Part shown: piece by piece, positions 1-6,967 of the stretch
How the letters are laid out: the number at the start of each line of letters is the position of its first letter
Numbering within the stretch: position 1 is the stretch's first letter
NCBI GenBank assembly: GCA_030431355.1
Contig: JAUIJG010000186.1
Coordinates: forward strand, 1 to 9,961
Length of the DNA: 9,961 bases
Reading direction: 5' to 3'
Source of the DNA: a bacterium
GTDB taxonomy: Bacteria > Cyanobacteriota > Vampirovibrionia > Obscuribacterales > Obscuribacteraceae
Made by a program: the position numbers and the translations under genes
The notes under the pieces: generated by a model
What the model saw: only the letters and a program-made list of their open reading frames with translations
The model's database searches: none
What the model was told of the DNA's origin: nothing

Positions 1-1
1 C

Positions 2-595
2 ACCACCACCCATAAAACACTAAGGGGTCCCAGAGGCGGTGTGATCATGTGTCAGAAGGAACACGCTAAAGCGATAAACAAGGCTGTCTTCCCTGGCATT
101 CAGGGCGGTCCTCTGATGCATGTTATTGCGGCGAAAGCCGCTGCCTTCGGCGAGGCGCTCAAACCGGAATTCAAAGAGTACCAGAAGCAAATTGTCGCCA
201 ACGCCGACGCACTGGCAAAAACTCTAGTTGAGCAAGGGGTTGAAATTGTTTCAGGAGGTACCGACAATCATCTAATGACCGTCGATCTGAGACCGATTAA
301 GATGACCGGCAAAGACGCTTCCAACATTCTTGAAGAGGTCGGTATCACCACAAACAAGAATGCTGTTCCAAATGATCCTGAAAAACCCATGGTCACAAGT
401 GGTATCAGAATCGGCACCCCTGCCGTCACCACCCGCGGCATGGGAGTCAAAGAGATGGAGACCGTCGGTAAGTTGATAGCCGACACTTTGAAGGCACCGG
501 AAGACGATGCAGTCAAAGCCCAGACAAGAAAGTCGGTGAAAGAGCTATGCGATCGTTTCCCTCTTTACAAAGAGAGACTGTTAGGGGTCAGCTAA
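2..595 (+). CDS. glyA: Serine hydroxymethyltransferase, C-terminal part (5' end outside window)
   Basis: This cytoplasmic PLP enzyme interconverts serine plus tetrahydrofolate with glycine plus 5,10-methylene-tetrahydrofolate and is the main one-carbon source. The frame is open from base 2 and begins in the PLP-lysine motif [13 protein letters not shown]; the Schiff-base lysine codon is at 14-16. Downstream are the family signatures [27 protein letters not shown] and [14 protein letters not shown], whose first arginine is the conserved ligand of the substrate carboxylate. The visible 197 residues are a little under half of the usual roughly 420, so the gene starts upstream of the window. It ends with TAA at 593-595, and the next gene starts within about 25 bases, so the two are probably co-transcribed. 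The motifs leave essentially no doubt about identity. Confidence 0.97.
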   Translation, partial: TTTHKTLRGPRGGVIMCQKEHAKAINKAVFPGIQGGPLMHVIAAKAAAFGEALKPEFKEYQKQIVANADALAKTLVEQGVEIVSGGTDNHLMTVDLRPIKMTGKDASNILEEVGITTNKNAVPNDPEKPMVTSGIRIGTPAVTTRGMGVKEMETVGKLIADTLKAPEDDAVKAQTRKSVKELCDRFPLYKERLLGVS

Positions 596-619
596 TTGGG
601 GCGAGAAGAAAACAAACTT

Positions 620-2044
620 ATGGTCGCAGAGCGCCAGGACAAGAATGAAGAAGCTGTAGCTGTCGAGAAACCCACAACCAGACAGAGGGTTTCCTCCATA
701 GCGATTCAAGTATGCCAGCTTTTATTATTTCTGACAGGCTTTATCTGGGCTCTTTTTCTGGTTCCCCATGGGCATCTAGACAAGATGCATCTGCCTGGTT
801 TTCTGATCGCCATGTCTATCGCCTGGTGGCTCACACCGGAGATTCGTTCCCGTGCTCTAAAACTTGGTCTGGTGGACAAACCAGGTGAGGAGAGAAGAAT
901 TCACAAAGTGCCTGTTCCTAGACTGGGAGGAGTGGCAATCTTCATCAGTATCCTTTTCACGGTTACCACTCTTGTGGCGATCGCAGGCAAGCTCCCCAGA
1001 GACGCCAGGGGAGTAGAAGGTATCCTGGGAATCGCCGTGGGCGGGACCCTGGTTTTTGTTCTCGGTTTGCTTGACGATTTGGAGTCCCTGCGGGCCAGGG
1101 ATAAATTCGTGGTGCAAATCCTGGCGGCATGCGCCGCTTACTCTTTAGGCGTGAGAATCAAATCGATTCCTATCCCGCTAAATATGAACCTGGATCTGGG
1201 CTTCATCACCATAAGCGGCGGCGTCCCCATCGAACTCGGTTGGCTCAGCCTTCCCATTACGGTCATATGGTTGGTGGGTGTGGCCAACGCCGTCAACCTC
1301 ATAGACGGCATGGACGGGCTCGCCGCTGGTGTCTCAGCTATTTCAGCCCTGACCATCTGGAGTGTCGCCCTGGGAGAGAGCATCAACAGACCCTACGCAG
1401 CTTTGATGGCGGCAGTGGTGGCAGGTGCGCTTTTTGGATTTTTGCGCTGGAACTTCAACCCGGCAAGAATTTTTCTTGGAGATTCCGGCGCCTACCTTGC
1501 CGGCTTCATACTCGGTGCCATATCCATCACCGGAGTTATCAAGGGAGTGGCAGCGGCCACGGTAATTGTCCCCACGGTTCTGCTTGTCGGTCTGATTCTC
1601 TTTTTCCCATTGTTAGATACATCCTGGGCGGTGATAAGAAGAATGGCTGCCGGAAGGTCTATTTTTTCTCCGGACGCGGGACATATACACCACAGACTTC
1701 TCAGGGCCGGACTCTCTCAAAAGAAAGTCGCCTATCTCATTTACGCCGCCTCTGGATTGCTCGGTCTGATCGCCGCATTTTTCGTAAACCAGCACTGGTA
1801 TTTTCTATCTGTGAGCGGAGCGCTCATTGTAATGGCACTGTTTTTCTCAGAAGTTCTAAACAGACACAGACAGAGAGGAGCGGTCACCAATGTACTGGCC
1901 GGTGAGGTTCCCACAGCGATGCCGGAAACAGTTACAGAAGAAGACAAATCTCCCGGACCCAACGTAGATGGGGTCGAGACCCAGGTCCCAAAAGACCTTG
2001 AATCGCAAGAGAAAGACAAATCTGTTCCAGAAAGTGAAAGCTAA
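620..2044 (+). CDS. wecA: Undecaprenyl-phosphate N-acetylhexosamine-1-phosphate transferase (WecA/TagO/MraY family)
   Basis: A polytopic inner-membrane enzyme of the polyprenyl-phosphate sugar-1-phosphate transferase family. Such enzymes move a sugar phosphate, usually GlcNAc-1-P from UDP-GlcNAc, onto undecaprenyl phosphate to start synthesis of O-antigen, teichoic acid or other envelope glycans. Motifs in order: DKPGEERRIHKVPVPRLGG (about residues 86-104), LGLLDDLE with the Mg-binding Asp pair (152-153), NLIDGMDGLA (226-235), FLGDSGAY (285-292) and the histidine motif DAGHIHHRLL (352-361), which favours the WecA/TagO branch over MraY. Many hydrophobic helices separate them. The tail after about residue 415 is acidic and Pro/Ser/Glu-rich and overlaps the next gene. 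I chose ATG 620; an in-frame TTG at 596, directly after the glyA stop and 8 nt behind AGGGG, would add 8 residues. The exact sugar cannot be read from the sequence. Confidence 0.93.
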   Translation: MVAERQDKNEEAVAVEKPTTRQRVSSIAIQVCQLLLFLTGFIWALFLVPHGHLDKMHLPGFLIAMSIAWWLTPEIRSRALKLGLVDKPGEERRIHKVPVPRLGGVAIFISILFTVTTLVAIAGKLPRDARGVEGILGIAVGGTLVFVLGLLDDLESLRARDKFVVQILAACAAYSLGVRIKSIPIPLNMNLDLGFITISGGVPIELGWLSLPITVIWLVGVANAVNLIDGMDGLAAGVSAISALTIWSVALGESINRPYAALMAAVVAGALFGFLRWNFNPARIFLGDSGAYLAGFILGAISITGVIKGVAAATVIVPTVLLVGLILFFPLLDTSWAVIRRMAAGRSIFSPDAGHIHHRLLRAGLSQKKVAYLIYAASGLLGLIAAFFVNQHWYFLSVSGALIVMALFFSEVLNRHRQRGAVTNVLAGEVPTAMPETVTEEDKSPGPNVDGVETQVPKDLESQEKDKSVPESES

Positions 2045-3638
2045 GGCAAGCCTCCTCTTCATATCGATTCTGCTCTGCGGATTAGGTTTACGTTTGATCC
2101 TCTTGAACGTGGGCATCAATCTTGACGATGCCATAACCCTATATGTCTCAAGTTCAAGCACACTTTCCAAGTTGCTGGAAAGAGTGAGGGATTACGAATT
2201 CAGCCCGCCGCTTTATTTTATATTGATGAAGTTCTGGCTGACTCTAAGCGGTGAATCAGGCAAAAGCGCTGCCGGCCTGGCGCTCCCTTCAATCCTGGTG
2301 GGAACTATGGTCATTCCTGCCACCTGCTTGCTAGCAAAAGAGCTAACCGGATGCTGGAAGAAAGCCCTATTAAGCTCCTGGCTAGCAGCCATAGCACCAC
2401 TTGCTATTTTCTACTCTCACGAAGCCCGTTGCTATGCTCTGCTTTCTTTATTGACCACGTTGAGCCTATGGATGATAGAAAGAGAGAATTCAGAATCTAT
2501 CCGAAATCGAATCTTTCTCCTCCTTCTTCTAATCCTCACGTTCTACACCCACTACCTTGGCATATTTATTGTCGGTCTATACTTACTATTCAAAATCTCC
2601 TCCCTCAAATTTAGAGAAGAGCTTTCTAAAGACAAGTTGGTCACTTTAGTAGCGATTCCTGCTCTGGCTTTCCTCGCCTTTCTCCCCTGGCTTCCGTATA
2701 TGACGGACCACTTGAGCTATGGAACCTACTGGGTGGACCCTACTCCGATCACAAAGTATCCCCTTGTACTTGCTTCAAACCTTGCCGCAACCCTTCCTCT
2801 ACCCTGGCTGCATGCATTTGTATTAGTATCGATTTTAGTGCCAATATATTTGCTCTACGTTATCTTCCAGATCCTCAAAAACAAAGCCCAAGACAAATTC
2901 CTAGCACTCAAAAAGATACTCAATAGTAGACTTTTTCCCGCCATGGCTACGGTTTTAATTGCTGTCTCTACCCTGGGATATTTCACGCCATTCATTCTAG
3001 GATATACCAGATATTTGGTACCATTTGCGGTATTGAGCTGGATTCTCCTGGCAACCGGGTTGAACTTCAACAAAGGTAAGAGCGCCGTCTATTTGGCAGC
3101 TATAGTTGTCGCGATTTCAGGTCTGAATTCCCTGGCCGAAATCAAATCCCTGGCCGCCACCGACAAAAACGCTCTAAGAGAGATAACAAAAGAGATAAGA
3201 GAAGGGGAATTCAAAGACAGCGCGTTTTTAATCACTCCGGACTACAATTCATTTTCCTTCATCTATTACATGACCGAAGAAGGAAAGGGACGGATGCCGG
3301 AGGCTTATTTCACTTACCCGCGAAGAGACGAGAGAAAGCCTTCCAGCCACAGGGGATATGTTGAATTGTGGAAAGACCCGAAAGTTCTCAACCTCCTCCT
3401 CAAAGATATTGCGAAGTTAGATGCCGATAAATTCAAACATCTTGTGGTCCTGGTGGATACCGGGGTTCTAGACAGCAAAGAGATGCCGGCTCGCTCTCAA
3501 GTTGATAGGCTGCTTGAGGTCCTTGATCTAACTTACGGAAAGGACATGAAGGTAAAGACCTACAAGAGAAAAGGACGCTCTTTCGATGTCCATAGCTTTT
3601 CCCTTTCGAAACATCCCCAGGAAAATGGTATGAGATAA
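1968..3638 (+). CDS. GT-C fold membrane glycosyltransferase (GT39/ArnT/PMT_2-like)
   Basis: A 556-residue polytopic protein with a basic N-terminus (about residues 1-28), roughly ten hydrophobic segments, and a soluble C-terminal region from about residue 400. Layout and motifs fit GT-C enzymes, which use polyprenyl-phosphate sugars as donors on the outer face of the membrane. An acidic pair sits in the first loop (NLDDAITLY, D53-D54), followed by EFSPPLYF (about 77-84), YSHEARCYAL (149-158) and YTHYLG (193-198). The acceptor and sugar are unknown. Placement right after the WecA-like gene suggests it decorates the glycan or lipid begun there. ATG 1968 lies 77 nt inside the previous gene and has no clear ribosome site. 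Downstream in-frame TTG 1998 and GTG 2034 are alternatives that keep the first membrane helix, so the N-terminus is uncertain. Confidence 0.85.
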   Translation: MGSRPRSQKTLNRKRKTNLFQKVKAKASLLFISILLCGLGLRLILLNVGINLDDAITLYVSSSSTLSKLLERVRDYEFSPPLYFILMKFWLTLSGESGKSAAGLALPSILVGTMVIPATCLLAKELTGCWKKALLSSWLAAIAPLAIFYSHEARCYALLSLLTTLSLWMIERENSESIRNRIFLLLLLILTFYTHYLGIFIVGLYLLFKISSLKFREELSKDKLVTLVAIPALAFLAFLPWLPYMTDHLSYGTYWVDPTPITKYPLVLASNLAATLPLPWLHAFVLVSILVPIYLLYVIFQILKNKAQDKFLALKKILNSRLFPAMATVLIAVSTLGYFTPFILGYTRYLVPFAVLSWILLATGLNFNKGKSAVYLAAIVVAISGLNSLAEIKSLAATDKNALREITKEIREGEFKDSAFLITPDYNSFSFIYYMTEEGKGRMPEAYFTYPRRDERKPSSHRGYVELWKDPKVLNLLLKDIAKLDADKFKHLVVLVDTGVLDSKEMPARSQVDRLLEVLDLTYGKDMKVKTYKRKGRSFDVHSFSLSKHPQENGMR

Positions 3639-3672
3639 TCGGAGTGTTTATTCTGCCAGGTAAGATCTCCAA

Positions 3673-4554
3673 GTGGAAGCGAACTCCAAAAACGCAAAGC
3701 GCAAGAGATGGTCAAAAAAGACCAGAATTCTTATCTACACGGGTGCCACCATGGTGGCAGTCCTGATCGGATTCTGCTTCACCGGAATCTGGTTTTTCAA
3801 CGAATTCAGACGAATCCAGGAATTCAATCAATACGCTCTTAGAGAGAAAGTCTGTGACCAGGGACCGAATTCCAAATTAAAACTATTGTTCGTCGGTAAC
3901 AGTCTGTTGTTCTGTTCAAGTATGCCTTTCCAGTTTGCAGGAATCTATCGACAGGGACAAACAAATAAGAACCAGGGCTTGAAGATTTACCAGGTAGTCA
4001 GACCGGGAGAAACCCTTGGACTCCATCTTGAGCAAGGAAGATTTGAGCGAGTCTTAAAAGAGAATGGTCCCTTCGATTTTGTCATTATCCAGGCTGCCAG
4101 TTATGAGGCAACTTATCATCCTGAGACTATGAGAGAAAATCTGGCTATTATGATCGAGAAAGTGAGAAAAACCGGTTCCGAACCGATACTACTTATGACC
4201 TGGGCCGACAAAGGAGATTACAAAACCCAGAAGGCAGTTTCCGACTTCCTCAAATCCATGGGCAAGGAGTTTAACGCCAGGGTATTAGCAGATGGTGATC
4301 TGTTCTTTGAAGCCCAAAAAGATTACCCGTCCATGGAAATTTATATGAAAGACCGACACCATCAAAACGACACAGGAAGCTACCTGGGAGCGCTTTTGAC
4401 CTACGCTCGCCTGACCGGTGATTCCATCGATAGGGCTCCTTCCAGTATCAGCATACCCGAAGGCAAAGAATTGTCCCTGGTGAGATTGAGCCCGGTAGAA
4501 CATGCTAACTGCATCAGGCTGGTGAATAAATTTCTCAAATCGCGGTCTTTTTAG
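3673..4554 (+). CDS. Membrane-anchored SGNH/GDSL-type hydrolase
   Basis: A 293-residue protein starting at GTG 3673, the first possible start after an in-frame TAA at 3661-3663. A Lys/Arg-rich cytoplasmic end (residues 7-18) and one hydrophobic helix (about 19-42) predict a signal anchor with the catalytic domain outside the membrane. SGNH-like blocks are visible: LLFVGNSLLF with the nucleophile Ser77; VVRPGETLG in the position of the Gly block; DFVIIQAAS with Gln140 where the block-III oxyanion residue lies; and DRHHQNDTGSYLGA with D227-x-x-H230, the expected Asp/His spacing. The layout resembles DUF4886-like SGNH proteins. Members of the superfamily hydrolyse or transfer acyl esters on glycans and lipids. 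It starts 34 nt after the glycosyltransferase gene, so a role in modifying the same envelope glycan is likely but inferred. Its last 20 bases overlap the convergent gene. Confidence 0.8.
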   Translation: MEANSKNAKRKRWSKKTRILIYTGATMVAVLIGFCFTGIWFFNEFRRIQEFNQYALREKVCDQGPNSKLKLLFVGNSLLFCSSMPFQFAGIYRQGQTNKNQGLKIYQVVRPGETLGLHLEQGRFERVLKENGPFDFVIIQAASYEATYHPETMRENLAIMIEKVRKTGSEPILLMTWADKGDYKTQKAVSDFLKSMGKEFNARVLADGDLFFEAQKDYPSMEIYMKDRHHQNDTGSYLGALLTYARLTGDSIDRAPSSISIPEGKELSLVRLSPVEHANCIRLVNKFLKSRSF

Positions 4555-4915
4555 ATTCTCTACGTCGCACCACAGATTTACAGAGTTCACCGGACTTTTT
4601 CTTGTCATGATAAACACCGGTGATAGTATCAATAGCTAGATGTAGCTCTTCCAGTTTACTCTCCATTCTCTGCACCCTTGCACAATCACCTCTCTTCTCA
4701 CACTTCATTCTAAGAAGCATAAAGTGAGTAATCATGCGATTGAGAGCTCTTATATTAGGATCTATGAGACCGAAAGAGAGCGTGAGAATAATATGCCTTG
4801 AACTTGTTGCGGAGCTGTTTATTTTCTTAAGGCGATTCTTACTCTCCACAGGGAAACCGTAAAGCCACCGATAAAATCCACTTGCCTGCTTCTGATGCAC
4901 TGAATGCGAATTCAT
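4535..4915 (-). CDS. Small protein of unknown function, coupled to the PepSY membrane protein
   Basis: A 126-residue protein that I do not recognise. It begins at ATG 4915-4913, sharing ATGA with the stop of the upstream PepSY gene, behind a purine-rich GGAGGGGG site; this arrangement typically marks a genuine, translationally coupled gene. It is very basic at both ends. The middle has a mostly hydrophobic stretch (about residues 42-52), then the segment LRMKCEKRGDC with two cysteines five residues apart, then a likely amphipathic helix (KLEELHLAIDTITGVY). There is no signal peptide, clear membrane helix or CxxCH heme motif. It presumably works with the PepSY protein, perhaps in an iron- or heme-related process, but that rests only on context. 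The 3' end overlaps the convergent SGNH gene by 20 bp. Confidence 0.68.
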   Translation of the reverse strand: MNSHSVHQKQASGFYRWLYGFPVESKNRLKKINSSATSSRHIILTLSFGLIDPNIRALNRMITHFMLLRMKCEKRGDCARVQRMESKLEELHLAIDTITGVYHDKKKSGELCKSVVRRRESKKTAI

Positions 4916-6006
4916 GCCCGTGTCCCCCTCCGGCGTTTAAGACTTATACAAAGTCCGGAGCAAAATAAGAATGCCGGTACCAGACCAAGCATGGTCCAGA
5001 GGACCTTGACAGGAACACCGTAGAAGTCTCCGAAGTGAAGATGCTTCAACCATGTGATTACGAAATTCGTATTTGAATTACCACCGTATTGAATCTCGCG
5101 TATTGCATTGCCGGATTTAAAGTCGAACGTATAGGTGATTCCGGAGCCGGAGTCATCCATAGATCTACAGAGGAGACTGTACTGCCGGGAAAAAGTCTTG
5201 GGGTCATAAGTCACTTTCAACCACTTTGCCCGCTCTTGTTTACGACTGTTTATGGAACGCACGAACCGGTCAAGGTCTACTAAATTGAATGAGTTGGCAT
5301 CCAGTCGCTCAACCTCCACTACCGGATGTTCTCCAAAGAGAGTATTCAAGCTGTCTTTAACCGGTGTAGGAAAAGCAAAGTAAATTGCACTACTAGACCA
5401 GATAAGTATCATCGGCAGAATAAGAACACCGCCTATGGTGTGAATACTCTGCAAATTTAACTGCTTCGGAAATTTGTTTGATTTCAAAAGCAAGAAAATC
5501 AATCCGGTGGAGGAGATAAGCAGAAATGCGGTAGCTCCAAATCCATGTAGCTTTCTGCCAAAATCGGCCCTGAACAGATCAAAATGGAAGAATCGAACCG
5601 CCTCTATAAAAGGAGCAGCCGGCCCCATAACCTTTCCGGTGACGGGGTTGAGCAATATTCCCTTCCGGTCAGGTCCAAGTTCAGAGCCGGAATCTGAAGT
5701 AGAACGAGCATAGACAAGAATCGGCTTTGAGAAATCGCTCCCATAACCCTTAAGTTTGATCCAGGTAACTCGATAGCCGGAGTAAGCAGCCTCGGTATTG
5801 GCGATCAGATCCTGAATTGTGACCGCCTTATTTTGATGCATTGCCGGACTTTCAACGGAAGGAAGAAGAAATCCGCTCCATTCGTTGTAAAAGACAAGAA
5901 TACTGCCGGCCAGAGCCATCAATAAAATGTACAGCCCCAAAAACATTCCACTAATGGAATGAATCTTGAAACTCAACTTTCTCAATTGATTTGCCCGGAT
6001 GTCCAT
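4912..6006 (-). CDS. PepSY-associated TM-helix protein (iron-uptake/ferric-reductase type)
   Basis: A 364-residue inner-membrane protein of the PepSY_TM family, whose members are often found in iron-uptake regulons and are thought to act in reduction or release of iron from siderophores or heme. Four hydrophobic helices are visible: about residues 16-40, 155-174, 189-211 and 334-355, with two large extracytoplasmic loops. Family histidines lie next to helices: KIHSISGMFLGLY (H16), FFHFDLF (H141), KLHGFGA (H154), SIHTIGG (H189) and LKHLHFGDFYG (H322, H324), followed by the last helix and a KRRR cytoplasmic end. Repeated membrane-flanking His suggest heme or metal ligation. Length is normal for a single-unit member. 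ATG 6006 follows a leader of about 95 nt from a perfect TATAAT box overlapped by a Fur-like operator, so iron-repressed expression is likely. It is divergent from the flavodoxin gene. Confidence 0.88.
   Translation of the reverse strand: MDIRANQLRKLSFKIHSISGMFLGLYILLMALAGSILVFYNEWSGFLLPSVESPAMHQNKAVTIQDLIANTEAAYSGYRVTWIKLKGYGSDFSKPILVYARSTSDSGSELGPDRKGILLNPVTGKVMGPAAPFIEAVRFFHFDLFRADFGRKLHGFGATAFLLISSTGLIFLLLKSNKFPKQLNLQSIHTIGGVLILPMILIWSSSAIYFAFPTPVKDSLNTLFGEHPVVEVERLDANSFNLVDLDRFVRSINSRKQERAKWLKVTYDPKTFSRQYSLLCRSMDDSGSGITYTFDFKSGNAIREIQYGGNSNTNFVITWLKHLHFGDFYGVPVKVLWTMLGLVPAFLFCSGLCISLKRRRGTRA
4924..4931 (-). promoter_or_regulatory. Shine-Dalgarno site inside the end of the PepSY gene
   Basis: Read on the - strand this is GGAGGGGG, ending 8 nt before ATG 4915. 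It lies in the last codons of the PepSY gene. It supports ATG 4915 as a real start and implies translation of the small downstream protein coupled to that of its neighbour. Confidence 0.6.
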
Positions 6007-6100
6007 GATCTACAGGGTCCCTGGGTAATATTAAGGGCTATTCTCATTAGCTAAGGGGAGGGGAAGAGCCGGAAGAGAGTAAAAAACCATCTCCTGCCTA

Positions 6101-6138
6101 TGCAAATGATTATATTCTATCTTCAATAGTTTTGCGAA
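6101..6138 (-). promoter_or_regulatory. Promoter of the PepSY operon with overlapping Fur-like operator
   Basis: On the - strand a perfect -10 box TATAAT lies at 6114-6109; the best -35 is TTCGCA at 6138-6133 with an 18-bp spacer (4 of 6). The 15-mer at 6101-6115 (TGCAAATGATTATAT on +) matches the 7-1-7 Fur pattern TGATAATNATTATCA at 10 of 14 positions and covers the -10 box. A bound repressor there would block RNA polymerase. Fur identity is inferred from similarity and from the iron-related gene it precedes. Confidence 0.55.
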
Positions 6139-6300
6139 CGACTAGCACAGACATTATCAGGGCTGTTTACAGCAGTCCACCATGGAGCTGTACATTCGGG
6201 ATCATCCATATATCCAGTACAACCAGGGAATCATCATGTATTGACTATCCCAAATTCTGTCTCAAGCGATTAAGAATTGTTTCTCGTCCAAAAGCAAAAA

Positions 6301-6338
6301 CTGGTGAGCCCTCGGGCTCCAGAGGGGGAAAGCCTCAC
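6301..6338 (+). other. GC-rich hairpin with two competing folds upstream of flavodoxin
   Basis: GAGCCC (6306-6311) pairs with GGGCTC (6314-6319), extended by CTG/CAG outside a bulge. Alternatively GTGAG (6304-6308) with CCCTC (6309-6313) can pair with GAGGG (6322-6326) and CTCAC (6334-6338). The folds use the same bases and exclude each other. No T-run follows, so it is not a standard rho-independent terminator. It matches no riboswitch I know, and whether it is transcribed is unknown: the likeliest flavodoxin start lies downstream. Confidence 0.3.
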
Positions 6339-6366
6339 AATTAATCTCATCAGCAATGATCCTTTT

Positions 6367-6386
6367 TGAGAATGATTTGCAATAAT
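6367..6386 (+). promoter_or_regulatory. Fur-like operator and probable -10 of the flavodoxin gene
   Basis: TGAGAATGATTTGCA (6367-6381) matches the 7-1-7 Fur pattern TGATAATNATTATCA at 12 of 14 positions. It runs directly into AATAAT (6381-6386), a 5-of-6 match to a -10 box; no strong -35 is visible. Flavodoxin replaces ferredoxin when iron is scarce and is classically Fur-repressed, so operator and gene fit together. An AATGAT also occurs 16 bp upstream (6355-6360) and may extend the binding site. Confidence 0.65.
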
Positions 6387-6426
6387 ACCGACAGCAAAAC
6401 TTCAGACCTCAGAAGGGACTTAAACA

Positions 6427-6948
6427 ATGGGAAAACTTATCTACGGAACCCAAACGGGTACAACGGACGAAATCGCAGAGAAAATTCAAAAGGCATTGCC
6501 GGACCTTATAGATGAAGTGAAACCTGTCTTCCGAGCCAGCCCGGAAGACTTCCAGGGTAGTGACTTCTTTATATTAGGTGGCTCCACCTGGGGTGACGGT
6601 GAGTTAACCGATGATTGGCAAGACTTCTATCCTCAGCTTGATCAAATTGACTTCACCGGAAAGACAGTAGCGCTTTTCGGATTAGGAGACCAATATGGAT
6701 ACGGCTACAACTTTGTAAGTGCCATGAAAATCCTTTATGACAAAGTCAAAGAGAAAGGAGCCAGGGTAATCGCCTGTGAAGTGAGCACCGAAGGTTTCGA
6801 CTATGAACATTCAGAATCGGTTGAAGACAATCAATTCATCGGCCTGGTTTTGGACGAAGTCAATCAACCGGAGATGACCGAAGAAAGAATTGAATCCTGG
6901 TGTGAACAAGTAAAAACCGAGGCACCGGCTGCCGTATCACAAAGTTAG
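6427..6948 (+). CDS. fldA: Long-chain flavodoxin
   Basis: A 173-residue cytoplasmic FMN electron carrier that substitutes for ferredoxin under iron limitation. Motifs: the phosphate-binding loop YGTQTGTTDEIAEKI (residues 6-20); GGSTWGDGELTDDW with the FMN-stacking Trp55 (51-64); and FGLGDQYGYGYNF with Tyr92 in the place of the second flavin-stacking aromatic (84-96). The insertion EGFDYEHSESVEDNQFIGL, followed by LDEVNQ, marks the long-chain class and resembles cyanobacterial flavodoxin. Tyr94 stands where Anabaena flavodoxin has an Asp, a small change beside the flavin. The last dozen residues form an Ala-rich extra tail. AAGGGA (6413-6418) lies 8 nt before the ATG. A Fur-like operator sits about 46 nt upstream. 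The small downstream gene follows after 19 nt and is probably in the same transcript. Confidence 0.96.
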   Translation: MGKLIYGTQTGTTDEIAEKIQKALPDLIDEVKPVFRASPEDFQGSDFFILGGSTWGDGELTDDWQDFYPQLDQIDFTGKTVALFGLGDQYGYGYNFVSAMKILYDKVKEKGARVIACEVSTEGFDYEHSESVEDNQFIGLVLDEVNQPEMTEERIESWCEQVKTEAPAAVSQS

Positions 6949-6967
6949 AGGAGAAGGAGAGAATAAA

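Larger units (their letters stand above)
6007..6426. other. Divergent intergenic region between PepSY and flavodoxin genes
   Basis: These 420 bp hold no convincing gene. Contents from left to right: an interrupted palindrome CAGGGTCCCTG (6013-6023); a lone half-site ATTCTCA (6040-6046) resembling one arm of the flavodoxin operator; the PepSY promoter with its Fur-like operator (6101-6115); a short palindrome GCTGTTTACAGC (6162-6173); a stretch with no recognisable signal (about 6175-6300); a GC-rich hairpin segment (6301-6338); and the flavodoxin operator (6367-6381). A 70-codon TTG-started frame at 6132-6344 has no ribosome site and an unconvincing protein. Confidence 0.7.

Noticed and set aside
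1129..1905. A 258-codon open frame on the + strand inside the WecA-like gene
   Set aside because: It lies entirely in a shifted frame of a gene with clear family motifs; its translation is Arg/His/Ser-rich with no domain and no ribosome site.
6162..6173. GCTGTTTACAGC as a specific repressor operator
   Set aside because: It has five-base arms only, occurs once, is not near a -10 box and matches no operator I can name with confidence.
6301..6338. Rho-independent terminator upstream of flavodoxin
   Set aside because: The stem is GC-rich but is followed by GA-rich sequence without a T-run, and there is no upstream + strand gene for it to terminate.
6132..6344. A 70-codon TTG-started frame in the PepSY/flavodoxin intergenic region
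   Set aside because: There is no ribosome site and no recognisable domain, and it crosses the GC-rich hairpin; more likely regulatory DNA.
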